This document shows positions 13,280 through 24,255 of a DNA stretch of 64,000 nt, piece by piece; position 1 is the first letter of the stretch, and every line of letters begins with the position of its first letter. The notes beneath the pieces are model-generated. The model was given only the letters and a program-made list of their open reading frames with translations. It was not told the DNA's origin and ran no database searches. The position numbers and the translations under genes are program-made. This DNA comes from Epiperipatus broadwayi (lineage: Eukaryota > Onychophora > Udeonychophora > Euonychophora > Peripatidae). The stretch lies in NCBI GenBank assembly GCA_028023455.1, contig JAQFVV010006294.1, forward strand, positions 3,005,001-3,069,000. Direction: 5' to 3'.

Positions 13280-13522
13280 TTTCCCAATAGTTAGTGAACA
13301 AAAAAAAAAATGATAAAAAAAAATGCTGTTGCTTCAGGTCAGAGGTAAGAATTTTGTGCCAGGTGAGTTCAAGCCTACTCTTTATTTGCTGTAATATTTA
13401 ATTTGTTGCCACCTACGGTGTTTTCTTTACTTTACTATATCTAATGGTTTATCCATAATTCAATCTTCTGTCTTAAATCGGGTCTGTGTATGTATCTATT
13501 TTTAACTTGCATATTTATGTTT
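13280..13522 (-). other. Short region between gag stop and 3' LTR
   Basis: Only 243 bp separate the gag stop codon from the 3' LTR, so no pol can be encoded downstream of gag. It contains two poly-A runs (plus strand, about 13,300-13,322). No motif was recognised except the short GGGAAA (minus) next to the LTR, a possible polypurine tract. Confidence 0.6.
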
Positions 13523-14563
13523 TTAATTTATAAATTTTCCGGGGTCTGGTGGTATGTACTGCCTTGTATTTTTGGACTGGCTCAAGACCCTATCATTTTG
13601 ATTCTCTTCTACATTTCCGTAGTCAATATCTGTTAATATATGAATTGTACCTTGAATATCTTGCCTTTGAGCACTTATCAATATTTTCCTTATCCAAGGT
13701 GGCATGTTGTGCCTAATCATTCTCACTATTTGCATTTCCGGATAATTGAATGCATTTAGCGTTTTTATTCTATTTACCTGTCTAATAAAAAACTGAGCAT
13801 AAGTCTCTTGATGGTTAGCTGGGTATCTTTCATGCATGATGGAATACATTAAACCTTCCTGTCGCTCTGCACTCCAATACATAGACATCACTGCTTGCTC
13901 ATATTCCCTAAATGTTACTGGTTGATCAGACAGAGTGTTCCACCAGTCTCTAGCAGCTTCTTTCAAATGATGACTGGAGATCGCCACTTTTTCTTCTTCA
14001 GTCATATTCTGGAATTTGAAAAACATCTTTAAACTATCTAGGTGGTGTCTAGGGTTTCCACCTGGTTCCCCTCTAAAACATTGTATGTGGATAAACTTTG
14101 CCACAGGAGATGTTACAGAGTTAATTATAAATGGTGTAAGTATTTGGTTGCCTTGTTGCACATGGATAGGGTTCGACGGCTGTTGATTGTTTGTTTTTTC
14201 ACTATCCTCATTAATTTGTCCATGTTCCTCTTCACATTGCAAGTCCAAGTGGTGAATATCCATACCCAATTCATTATTAATTAATGATTTAATATGAGTA
14301 TCATCTTGCTTCTGTTGGGGTTGCCATTTAAAGTGAGTATCCTCATCTGGCAATACTTTTGTTACAATAGTATGTTGGTGGAGAGCCATGTTTTCCTCCA
14401 AACGGTCCAGTCTTTGCGATGTCATATTCATGAATTCTTGGAACATGTTCATCATCATTTTGTATTTTTGTCTCATTTCTGTGATGAGATCTTTCACATT
14501 GTTTTCTTGGTCACTATGAGTACATATTGACCTATAAACTTCGCCTCTCTTCTGTTCCTCCAT
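13523..14563 (-). CDS. gag: Retrotransposon Gag (capsid) protein, 346 aa
   Basis: An intact ORF of 346 residues, far longer than any other in the window. Residues 22-62 form a Met- and charge-rich, probably coiled-coil segment (LDRLEENMALHQH). Residues 65-145 are polar and Gln/Asn-rich. Residues ~150-310 look like the Retrotrans_gag/capsid domain, with SPVAKFIHIQCFRGEPGG, then LKEAARDWWNTL (the family's A..W(W/F)..L signature), FREYEQAVMSMY, ERYPANHQETYAQFF and MPPWIRKIL. There is no CCHC zinc knuckle and no protease motif at the C terminus. The ATG at 14,563 has A at -3 (ggcaaaaATGG). Gag would form the particle that packages element RNA. A broken relative occurs at 29,690-30,480. Identification rests on fold-typical motifs and on its place between LTRs. 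Confidence 0.88.
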   Translation of the reverse strand: MEEQKRGEVYRSICTHSDQENNVKDLITEMRQKYKMMMNMFQEFMNMTSQRLDRLEENMALHQHTIVTKVLPDEDTHFKWQPQQKQDDTHIKSLINNELGMDIHHLDLQCEEEHGQINEDSEKTNNQQPSNPIHVQQGNQILTPFIINSVTSPVAKFIHIQCFRGEPGGNPRHHLDSLKMFFKFQNMTEEEKVAISSHHLKEAARDWWNTLSDQPVTFREYEQAVMSMYWSAERQEGLMYSIMHERYPANHQETYAQFFIRQVNRIKTLNAFNYPEMQIVRMIRHNMPPWIRKILISAQRQDIQGTIHILTDIDYGNVEENQNDRVLSQSKNTRQYIPPDPGKFIN

Positions 14564-15437
14564 TTTTGCCTAATATTGGCTATTTTGTTATAAAACAATT
14601 TATTTCTAAAACGTATTTTAATAACAATCTATATAAGTATATTGTATTACATGTATCTAGGAGCTATATCCTGTATGTGAAGAAAAATTTTAGTTCTTTA
14701 AAAAATAAGTCAGTATTCTAAATTCTTTATTTATGTTTTCAGAAATTAACTTTGCCTACCTCACGAGGTCCCATCTTAAACCTATGCCTATGTGTCTGTT
14801 TGTTCATGAAAAAATATCAAAATCCTGCCGTGTCTGTCTTTAATATTTATACTACATATATTCTCCTCACTTTATTTATTTATTTTTATATATTTCACTT
14901 AAATATCACTGCTACTTTGTTACTATATCATTAAAAATAATAAACTTACAGCTTGACCTGACTTTCTCCGACACCTGAAACAACTAAAAAAATGCATTTA
15001 CATTAATACACAAGTTTATATTTCAAAAGGAATATGTGAGCAAAATATACATAAGTCATGTTTCAAAATTATTTTGGCTCACTACACATACATTTTTATT
15101 TTGATCATCTACTATAGTTTGGTTTATTTGATATCCGATATGAGAGATTGCACTTGCCGACAAATTTATTTGAGAAGGGCGCCAGTCGACAAGACAATGG
15201 CCATATCAAATATACATATTAATGGATAATGATCCAAGCACACATTTATAAGGGTTTATAAAGTTTCAATGCAATTAAAATTTTACTTTGCGTTTCAGTT
15301 CACTTTAAAAAAAAATTTAATTTGATTCTGCTGAACGAAAAAAAAAAAAATCTCTGCATGAATAAGTAAATGCTATTTTAAATGACACAATATTATTTAA
15401 ATCTAAGACGTATAACAACTAAGTACGGTAATTTGTC

Positions 15438-15622
15438 TGACCTGGGATCGAAACCAGTTACCATTTTGGTCAAGACACAAAAAAAAATTCAAACAGCCAA
15501 AGTATGATTAACAAAACAAAATATACACAAAAAATTAAAATAAAAGTAAAATCCCATGATAACTGCCACTCCGAATTATGAACCTGGGATCGAAACCAAC
15601 TACCATTTTGGTCACAACCCGA
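15438..15622. repeat. Pair of ~40-bp direct repeats
   Basis: The copies at 15,438-15,479 and 15,581-15,622 share cctgggatcgaaacca and taccattttggtca. On the minus strand part of this reads GGTTTCGATCCCAGG, which resembles a tRNA T-arm (GGTTCGAATCC). The spacing is 143 bp. It may be a captured tRNA-like or SINE fragment that was duplicated. Confidence 0.8.
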
Positions 15623-15998
15623 AATAGATGAACAATTATCAAGCAATTTTACAGAATCACACATTAAGATCAAAAACTGTTTAAAAAACATTTATATAAA
15701 CATGGGTTTTACCAAACTATAACAAAGTGTATACCATATACACCCATATATATGAATATGTACACACTAAATATGCATATATATGACTACATACAAATAT
15801 ACAAACAGATATACCTATACAAATATTTCTTTTATTATCATGTACATGAATTTATTAGAAAGATGTCATATTGCAAACCGCATACTCCTATTATTTCAGG
15901 CAAGTAGCGCTGGTCACAACTATGACACGGAAACAACAATTGCAGACATAGACCTATTATTTCAGGCTACTCAGCAATCGAGAACTCTACAATGTAAG

Positions 15999-16110
15999 GG
16001 GTCTTCACCTAAACGGTTACTAAGGGAATCTTCACCGAAAACGATCACTAAAAAACAAGGGCTTCACCTAACGGTTACTCAAAGGGTCTTCACCTAACTG
16101 TTACTCAATA
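15999..16110. repeat. Short tandem array (about four ~26-bp units)
   Basis: Four imperfect units of gggtcttcacctaacggtta type followed by ctcaa. The second is the most diverged (cttcaccgaaaacgatcact). The array lies in the non-coding leader of the gag-only element. Any role, for example a protein-binding or structured RNA repeat, is unknown. Confidence 0.8.
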
Positions 16111-16929
16111 AATGATTCAATAGCATAATCCGAAATGGAGAAAAAAAATCTTAACTAAAGGGTGGCTGACATATATGTTATACAAAAATATATCTTTAAT
16201 ATATATATTTATTAACGAACATACGCATTTACTTTTCTTATAAGATAAAATTAAGTTTGCTAGTATTGAAACAAAACTTAATTTATATATGTTTGCGAGG
16301 ACACGTAATCTTTAAAAAGGAAGGAAAAAAAAATTTACATGATTACAATTATTCAATATAAAGAAACGAAACGCAGAGAAAGTGAAAAAAATATTTGCTA
16401 ACACCGTATGTTGACACGTGTTAATTTGAACTTATCAAAACTTTTTGATCTTCAAAAAAAATTTCAATTAACGGAAAAAAAATGTTATCTAAGATCTTCA
16501 CAAAAATTTATACAAACGGAGAAAAAATTCTATTATCTAATTGTAATTTTTACTAAAATATTAACACTATCGTATATATGTTATATTTCGAAAAACATTA
16601 TTATTTCAAAACTTCTCATATTTGAGCAATACTAAAAATAATCTAAAGTACGAAAGCTAATTTAAGGGAGGGCGGGTGGGTATATATTTGACACTTCCGC
16701 CTCATCGAAGCTATCTACTTTATACGAAAACAAATATGGCGAACTGGCCATGACAAATCTATTCATTAGGCAAAAAAAAATTGGTTTAATTCTGAAATCT
16801 AATTTTATAATCACAAAAAAAAACAACGAACGAAGTGTTAACTTTTTAAATATAAAATATTCATTCGATATATATACTAAACTCGGAAAAATTTTTTTTT
16901 TTACCTTATGACACATTTAACTTTTTTAA

Positions 16930-17426
16930 TTAATTTAAAAAAATGACATTTGGCTCACATTAGGAAACAAAACTCGGAAAAATTATACATATATTTTTAT
17001 ATAAATGTATTAAACTAAAACAAACTTCTCAGGGTACTTATTTTTAATTTTAAAAAAATGACATTCGTCCCGTGGCGACAAACTCGAAGCAAAAAATATT
17101 ACGTACAACTAACAATTATTTCATGTTATTTAAAAAAAACATTATATATATGTGTCCAATCCGAGGAGAAAAAAAATTCTACATATATCTATTACTTCAA
17201 ATCCCCTATTCCTATTCTTCCAATAAAAAAATGAAATTCGGCCCACGCTGTTGGCGTCAGAATTACGGAAAAAAAAATCTACATATATATTATTCATTAA
17301 TTTAAAACAGAAAAAGAAAAAACATTATACACACATACAAATGCTACACAGGGCATTGCAGGGTATGGAAAATTTCGAATAGCCACACGATGGGCGTCCA
17401 GAATTACGGAAAAAAAAAAAATCTAC
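16930..17426 (-). repeat. Degenerate PBS-like repeats next to the 5' LTR
   Basis: Four spaced, degenerate units lie at about 16,939-16,990, 17,054-17,105, 17,224-17,290 and 17,360-17,426. Read on the minus strand, each is a T-run, then CCGTAATTC or CCGAGTT, then a segment resembling a tRNA-Lys(1,2)-type primer binding site (TGGCGCCCAACGTGGGG). The best copies are TGGACGCCCATCGTGTGG (17,383-17,400, 26 bp from the LTR) and TGACGCCAACAGCGTGGGC (17,241-17,259). The nearest is the likeliest working PBS. The same order (LTR, T-run, TGGCATCCCAAGTGTG) occurs in the related element at 31,118-31,134. Confidence 0.6.
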
Positions 17427-19518
17427 TGTGACAGTCAGATGATGTATGTTGATTTAACCCAGTTCGAATACTAGGCGAAAGTACCTCAAGGCCAACCATA
17501 CGCGAGATATAAATCAAGAATACTATGACCTCTGCCCTATTCGTCTAGTCTCGAAGCTATTATGAACCGAACTACACTATCTGAGCCACACATAAATTAT
17601 TTTTCAACCGGCCACAAAGCTTAGCAACAGCGGAAGAGACATGGACGGGAAATCCTAAGGAGCTAAATAGTTAAATGTGCAAAAGTACTAAGAAATATGT
17701 GTTTTGCGTTATGCGTGCCTGGATCATTGAAAAGTAAAAATAAAGCATTTAATATAATTAAGAAACTCAAGCTTTTGCTAGTTAAATAATATGTTTAATT
17801 AATGGCTTTAAAATATGAATAATGATTTAATGGCCTCCGCTATTCCTCTATAATTAATGAAACAAAATAATTAGACAATAAAAACGGATTAATATGTTTG
17901 CGGTCTAAATCTTTTCCCAATTTTAATAAAATTGTCAACTCGATCTTCTCGATAAAGTACAATAAAAAAAGGATCTTTCGCAAAGCATTTCTAATTGCTT
18001 TGCACTCAAAACAGTGTTTAAAAATTATTTAAAACGTATATAGCTAAATCAGATATACGTGATAAGCTAATGGCGGACAAAAGAGGCGTTATCAAAGAGA
18101 TCAAGTTGGCACACAAAAGAAACTGACTCGTATTTAATTAACAAACATAAATAAAATTGGAAAGAGATTTTAAATGAACAAAAATTAAATATTAAACTTA
18201 ACCGCAATGGAATACTAAATATTTACACTGGTTAGTAAGGAAGAATAGCGAAGGGAAAAAGGTTACATATAGATAGATGATCACACAATATATATATTTA
18301 AGGTTAGTCTAATAAAAATGGTTACATAGCAAATACATATCAATTCACTGAAGCAATAAAAAAAATGAACAAAAGGTAGCATAAGAAATAGTTCAAGAGA
18401 GGAGATACGATTACCGTCCTTTTTCCTTGGTCATGTTCCCTACGGCGTTCGTGGCTTGATCCGACCGTCGAGATGTAGTTGTCCGGACAATGAAAATATG
18501 TAGTATGGTTTCACGAAAAGTTCTCCAGACACGGCACAGAGTTCAGATGACTATTGAGTGGATATTAAGGCATTTTGAATGGTATTCCGGAACCTCGGCG
18601 ATAGGCAAAGCTATTTATTTGCCTAGCCGAGCATAGTAGAATCTATCAAACTTATATGATTTTTAGCTTGAGCAGGTTCAAGCTTCTTCATGATTTGTAG
18701 ACAACAGTTGTAGACTTTTGGGAATAAAATCACGAACAAAATCTGACAGAGTTCTCCTAAGAGAAATCTGAATGCACCTTGCAATAGCAAAATCGGAAAG
18801 AATCACCTTCACAAGGAAAATCAGAATCAACTGAATCCTTCAAAAGGAAAAATCTGAATCATGTGTTAATTCTTCAAAAAGAAAAATCTGAATAATCAAT
18901 CTTTTGTTCTCCCTTCTATTTATACCCTCTCTGTCAGCTACCTTCTATTATTTGTATGATCTGAGATCTTGATAAGCCTCCCCATGCTCCTTTGTTTCAA
19001 AGCAACATTTTCTAAAAATAACTTTTATTTTTTTACTCTAACTTTCTTACTTCAAAGTTTGAATTCTCTTAATTAAAAAGAAAGAAAGAGAAGGCCATCT
19101 TTAATTACACTTGAATGGCTCACTAATTAAAACTATACATTCTTTTAGAAAATGTTGGCAGGCTTATCTCAAACTCAAATCATACTAAATATTTTAACAA
19201 AATTTGAACAACAATATATTATTATTTTTTTATAGTAGAATAAGCATTTTATTTCAGCAGAATTTTGCATTAACTCATATATATACGCTAGATGTATATA
19301 TATGTTTGACTAATAGGTTAAGCAATTTTTATTAATAGAATGAAATTTATTTAAAACAAAATATTTAAATGTAAAACACATTTGATAAGCATAATTATTT
19401 TTAACTCTAATGCAAAACCCTGCTGATATTGAACTATAAACTTAATTCAGGTCTACAATACTAATTAAGTTTATAGGAAGATGTGAAGCATGGATTGGAC
19501 TTCAGATCCATTGCTTCA
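17427..19518 (-). repeat. 5' LTR of the gag-only element
   Basis: 2,092 bp. It differs from the 3' LTR by seven substitutions (five of them transitions) and a 2-bp insertion near 18,866. In this orientation transcription would start left of the TATA box at 18,917-18,924 and run through the R/U5 part toward lower coordinates. Confidence 0.93.
18917..18924 (-). promoter_or_regulatory. LTR promoter TATA box (5' LTR)
   Basis: TATAAATA on the minus strand, inside GGGTATAAATAGAAGG. Being in the 5' LTR, this is the copy that would drive the element's genomic RNA. The 30-31-bp tandem units at about 18,808-18,898 lie just downstream and would fall in the start of the transcript. Confidence 0.72.
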
Positions 19519-19522
19519 CTAT

Positions 19523-20465
19523 CAATTATAACAATACTACAAAGATGGCAGATAAAAGTACAACAATGTATAAAATATCTATAATAAATAAATAATGAAA
19601 GGTGGCTTTCACTAATATTTCAAGTCTCAGTTGCCATATCAACTGTGCATATAATAGACATGCTATGTGGAAAATAAATATTTTAAATTTTATTGCAATA
19701 ATTTTTTTCTACTCAAAGGCAAACTAGGATAGCAAAACTAGATTACTTTGAGAAAAAGTATTTAAAAGCTAGAACTACTATAATAAATTATTTTATAAAT
19801 AGGTTGTACAAAATAATATGTGCATAAAATATTGAATAAAATGAAATGTAAAATATTAGTAATCATCAAATATTAAGTCAAATATCTTTAGTGAAAATCA
19901 AAAACATATGAACTGTGAAGAACCAAATAATTATTTAAAATCAAAAATATTTTTGCTCATTTATCTTATGTCAGTATGAATTTATGTACTTAAAGTTAAC
20001 TATTATTGGGATCATAACTTTATATTAAATATATTGATTTTCTCTTTTTATGTTATGTCAAAAAATACATATGTGTTTTAATAGTTGTTGATATTAATTC
20101 TCTTTCCGTAATATCTAGGGTAGCCTGAAATAGCTAGATTTCAATCATTAATATAAAGATTTTATGGTCTAAACCAGAATGCAGTCTGTTAAGCAATTGT
20201 TTATTGAAAAAAAGATAACTAAATTGGGAAAAAAAAGTTAATTCCTGTACTGTTGTTTATAAAAGAGTATTAGTTTTAGAAAAAAATTAAACTATTTTAA
20301 TTGAACTTAATTTTGTAATTTAGTATTATTGCATGTAATAAATTAGCATAATTTAAATTAATTTTTAATATATTATTATTAAACACAATTTATTACCTAA
20401 TAGTGATTAAACTGATTTAATTAAATTAAAAGTAAAAAAATAGATATGCAATAGAAAATTTATTC
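19523..20465. other. AT-rich non-coding DNA
   Basis: No gene, RNA or repeat with definable ends was recognised between the LTR element and the degenerate tandem array. Confidence 0.45.
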
Positions 20466-20469
20466 TAAA

Positions 20470-21620
20470 GTACCCATCTTTTTTTTTTTACTGTTAATGA
20501 AATATGGTCTGGCATAAAAGTGTCTGGATTGTAAACAATTTATTATTTATCTGTTAATATTTTAGATATAAATGTTTAGCATAGAATTGGAAACTTTTTA
20601 TTTTTAGATTTTGTATACAGTTTAGAATCAATAATGGATAAAAACTGATAAGATTTTTTTAACTTTTCAATTTTTTCATAAAGAACTACACTCTTTGAGT
20701 ACATATTTTTTTGCTTTATTTTATTTCTTGAAGTAAAAGTGTATCAGATATTAGACATTCATTAGTTTTATGTTAGCATTTTGAAGAAACCTTTAGAATA
20801 GAATTGAAAAATTTTTGGTTTTATATTTTTTATTCAATTGAAATGACAGTAACCAATAAATTGACATGCATGATTTTATTTAACAATGTAATTTTGTGAT
20901 AAGAGAGATTTATATTTTTTTAGCATTCTGTATTATGATGGTTAATGTCAAAATACTTAGGATTAGAGACATTATGTTTATTTTTTGTCATTTTTTTATA
21001 TTGACAAACTTTTAAGATATAATTATAAGTCAGTATATGTTATTCATACAGTGAATGGATAACTAACCTGATTTTTTAATAATTCAATTTTTTCATAAAA
21101 GCATGTTTATACAAAAACTTTATTTTTTGAACATACCAAATCATGATAGCTGACATAAAAATGGCTGTATAATATTAGAGGCTTTCATATATTTTTTCTG
21201 ATCTCATTTGCTTCTGAAAATATGTTTTAGACACAATTGCAAATATCTTGCTTTTCTATGCTATGGTAAGTTGAAAATCATTATATATTCCATATATTTT
21301 CATAGAACATTGATAAACATTTTTATCTGATTTACTAACAATTCCTCTTTTTTATTAGTAAGTATAATACTGAAAATGAAATTATTGTATACAGTTTTGT
21401 AGTGCCGTAATGGATAGTGAAATTGTCAAAAAATTCAAGTTTTTACATTTGTGATTTTATACTTACTTTACAAAGTTTAATTATTTAAATATATGTCCTG
21501 CTTTTTCAAATGATTACTAAATAATGCAATTTTGATTCATTACTAACTATAATTCTTGTAGTAGCTATTTTAAATTTTATTAGACATAGAATTGTATCTT
21601 GTAATCACAATAGGGCGGTG
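20470..21620. repeat. Old tandem array, period about 205-220 bp
   Basis: About five diverged units are anchored on phrases such as tagaattggaaactttttat (near 20,584), tagaattgaaaaatttttgg (near 20,800), agatataattataagtcag (near 21,015), agacacaattgcaaatat (near 21,228) and agacatagaattgtatcttg (near 21,583). Each has a following atggataaaactgata-like and tttcaattttttcataaa-like segment in the better copies. Identity between units is low. The family appears again in inverse orientation at about 55,950-56,750. Confidence 0.5.
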
Positions 21621-22009
21621 ATATATTAATTATAGCTGCAGTTAAGAAGTCAAAATCAGACAGACTATTTTCAATATTTTTTCCAATAAATTTTTTCATT
21701 GATAAATTAGAAAATAAGTATAAACAATCAGCAATTTTTGTTGCACATCATATTTCATACAATAGGATATTGACTATTTGAAATATCAATTGGTTTGGGA
21801 ATCAAATATTTTGAAATGTACATATATACATAATGCAATACTTACTCATAATTATTTTTTGCTTATATATTTTAAAATAAATATTATAAAGAATAATTGT
21901 TTTATGTTTATAAATAAGAACTAAAACATTTTGGGTACCATTTTAGAAAATGCTATAGGACATTTTTGATACTTGTTGTCATAGTCATTGATAAATGACC
22001 TTTGATGTT

Positions 22010-22250
22010 TCACCCACAGTGTCTATTAAACTGTTGGATATATTGGCCAATTCAAATAAAAACCTCCAAATTTCATAGAAAAAAAAGTGTATGCTTCTAC
22101 AATTAACAAATATTGAAATCAAAACAACTGTAGACATTTTATTGAAAGTATCAATAAAACTGTTTCCGATATTTTATCACATCCAAATAAAAACTTAAAA
22201 ATTTCATCAAAAATTTAGTGCATACAGTATCAGCATTTTGTCTTAGAAAC
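22010..22250. repeat. Diverged tandem duplication (~125 bp)
   Basis: Two units share tctattaaactgtt.gatat / tcaataaaactgtttccgatat, then ccaataaaaacct and aaatttcat, starting near 22,020 and 22,146. The sequence resembles the reverse complement of the 20.5-21.6 kb units, so it is probably part of the same family. Confidence 0.55.
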
Positions 22251-22259
22251 AATATATGA

Positions 22260-23120
22260 AATGTATTCTAAAAATTGGAGAGCTAATCCAGATAATTTTA
22301 GATGAGATGGATGAAAATATAAATATATTAAAATAAATAATAATGAAATTTTATTAAAAATTTATTATTGATTGATATAGTTTGTAAAAATTACAGGAAA
22401 TAAATATATAATTTATTACCTATCATTTTAATTTAAATTAAAGAATATGTGTTAAATGGTTTTCATCTTTTATAAAAATATTTCTAAGATTCTTTTCAAT
22501 CCTCATGATAATAAATCTTTTTTTTCTTTTGAAAAAAAAAAACAACAAAAAAAAAAACAAAAACAGTTACAGTATATATATTTTAGTACACCAAGTTTGC
22601 ATTTTAAGTTTAAGTTTATTAATTAAAATATTGTTTGAATAAATACTTCTCAAACTTTCTAAAATTCTTTTACAGTTTTTAATATTCTTACTAATTTTTT
22701 TTTTTTTTTTGATATTATAAATCATAATATCAATTTAACCTTTTGTTCTGTATACATCTTTGAATAAAATCTTGTACTGTTGACAAAATTGTCTTAGATA
22801 TTATAATGCATTTATTCCATAGCAAGGATTCAGAATGAAATTTTTTTCATTTATCTATAATTAAAAACATGACTTTTACTCAGCAGGATATTTTAACCTC
22901 TGAATATAGAGTTTGGATTAAAATTTAAGTAATGAATTATTCTTTTTTGGTATTGTTTTTTATAAGTAAAAATAATATCATAAGTCTAACCATTATTTAG
23001 ATTAGATCACAAATTTTTTCAATTCAACTTATTTGCTATCCTTATTCTTATTATTAGTAATTATTACCACATGATCTGATTTAAAAAAAAAGACTTATAG
23101 TTTTATTGCCTGAATTTCTT
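22260..23120. other. AT-rich non-coding DNA
   Basis: Poly-A, poly-T and short A/C-rich low-complexity tracts (for example 22,535-22,565). No gene was recognised. Confidence 0.45.
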
Positions 23121-23121
23121 A

Positions 23122-23295
23122 TGAATTCCTGAGCAGTAATGTCAGTAGCATTTTGTTTTTTGCCCTGCATGGGTTGGCACAGCAATAAGACTGAATGGAT
23201 GGGGAAGTTCAAGGATCAATTCTGGCACTTGCATGTCTAGTTCTCAAAATTTTTGTGAACTCCTGAGTAGTAAAACCATTCACTTTTTTTATATA
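23122..23295. repeat. Possible SINE-like insertion between direct repeats
   Basis: gaattcctgagcagtaat (about 23,123) and gaactcctgagtagtaaa (about 23,259) form an imperfect direct repeat, each followed by a cattYtgttttt/cattcactttttt segment. They enclose a GC-richer ~100 bp containing gggttggcacagc and gaagttcaaggatcaattc, the latter loosely like a pol III B box. Evidence is weak; it could also be a simple duplication. Confidence 0.3.
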
Positions 23296-23299
23296 TTAA

Positions 23300-24255
23300 T
23301 CTGATAGAATGAATTCTTTTTTCATCAATATTAATGTCTATTTAATTTCTCATTTAAACATATCCTAAACAAAATACACTTTTCCTGTTTGCTGGGTACT
23401 ACATTGATTACTTGGAAACTGGCAGTCACATTGGCAATAAGTCAGTTTGAACTTGTTGACAACTCAGCTGTAGCATTTCTTGTCAGCTTCTGTGCAGTAA
23501 AGATGTATTATACAAAAATGCAGTGTGAATATGAAGCCACAACAGCAAAGCGGAAAAATAATAATTGTGCCAAAATGATCTAGAAAACATCTGAAAAACA
23601 AACACAAGGCAAAACAAATTGATAATTAAAAAAAAAAAAAAAGGAAACAAAACCTTATTTACTGTTGTTTTAATAAATTAAAAAATTATAAAGTTGAGTG
23701 GAGAATGTTTATGAATGGTTATAAATAGATTTTTATGATTGATTATGATGATGATCACAGTTATTAGTGGATGTATGATAACTGAAGATAGATTAATGCC
23801 ATGTGAAATTAGATTGGAAGAGGATGGTAGATTATAAAGATTCACATCTGCTGTCATTTTAATAAGTAATTTTAGATATAACTTATTAGGCAGATAATTC
23901 ATCTAGTGAAAAAACAACAACTAGAACTTTAGGACATGAGAATAACAAACTTTATTAATAAGATAATGAAATTAATCTGTTGGATTACCCTATCGTTCAA
24001 TGGTGACTTTATTTTGATTCTAATGAAATGAATTTTGACAATGTTTACAGCACTTGGGTTTGATTTTACTTATTTTGGATGTATGATGTACTCATTTCAT
24101 CAGTTTTAATGTTGTATGTCTAGAAGTTTTAAGAATCTTTATTTTATTTTTTTTTAGATTTATTTATTTCATCGTATTTTTATGCTGTTTTCCTGAAGGT
24201 TTGTAATGATGGTATTTTAGTTGTATTTATATATTGAATTATTTCCGTAATCTAA
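23300..24255. other. Non-coding DNA with one unassigned open frame
   Basis: A 64-codon open frame at 23,389-23,583 (plus) lies in slightly less AT-rich DNA. Its product is mildly hydrophobic (LAVTLAISQFELVDN) and matches no family I know. No splice sites or paired exon could be supported. The rest is AT-rich sequence with nothing recognisable. Confidence 0.4.

Larger units (their letters stand above)
14564..16930 (-). other. Non-coding internal leader of the gag-only element
   Basis: A 5' leader of about 2.4 kb without a long ORF. It holds a pair of direct repeats (15,438-15,479 and 15,581-15,622), a short repeat cctattatttcaggc at about 15,887 and 15,953, and an array at 15,999-16,110. At 15,179-15,187 the plus sequence gggcgccag reads CTGGCGCCC on the minus strand, as in a tRNA-Lys-type primer binding site, although it is far from the LTR. 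A packaging or regulatory role is possible but unproven. Confidence 0.6.
11186..19522 (-). mobile_element. Complete non-autonomous LTR retrotransposon carrying only gag (TR-GAG-like)
   Basis: Two near-identical ~2.09-kb direct repeats, 11,190-13,279 and 17,427-19,518, start TG and end CA. They enclose 4,147 bp, and the 8,329-bp element is flanked by the 4-bp duplication CTAT (11,186-11,189 and 19,519-19,522). Three features place it on the minus strand: the gag ORF, a TATA box in each LTR, and a PBS-like sequence near the inner edge of the right LTR. The right LTR is therefore 5'. Only seven substitutions and one 2-bp indel were counted between the LTRs, so insertion is recent. No protease, reverse transcriptase, RNase H or integrase reading frame was found on either strand. 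It would depend on a partner element. Gag sits beside the 3' LTR, about 2.86 kb from the 5' LTR, which is unusual. Confidence 0.93.

Noticed and set aside
14042-14530. Plus-strand frames of 78-80 codons opposite gag
   Set aside because: Antisense shadows of the intact minus-strand Gag, with no independent motif.
15179-15187. CTGGCGCCC (minus) as the true primer binding site of the gag-only element
   Set aside because: It is more than 2.2 kb from the 5' LTR, and primer binding sites lie at or very near the LTR edge. The copy at 17,383-17,400 is the better candidate.
11190-19518. Plus-strand orientation for the LTR element
   Set aside because: LTR ends are TG...CA in both directions, but gag, the TATA box and the PBS-like sequence all read on the minus strand.
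23389-23583. 64-codon plus frame in less AT-rich DNA
   Set aside because: No recognisable family, no supported splice sites, and it begins at a non-ATG-supported position. It is not distinguishable from a chance frame.
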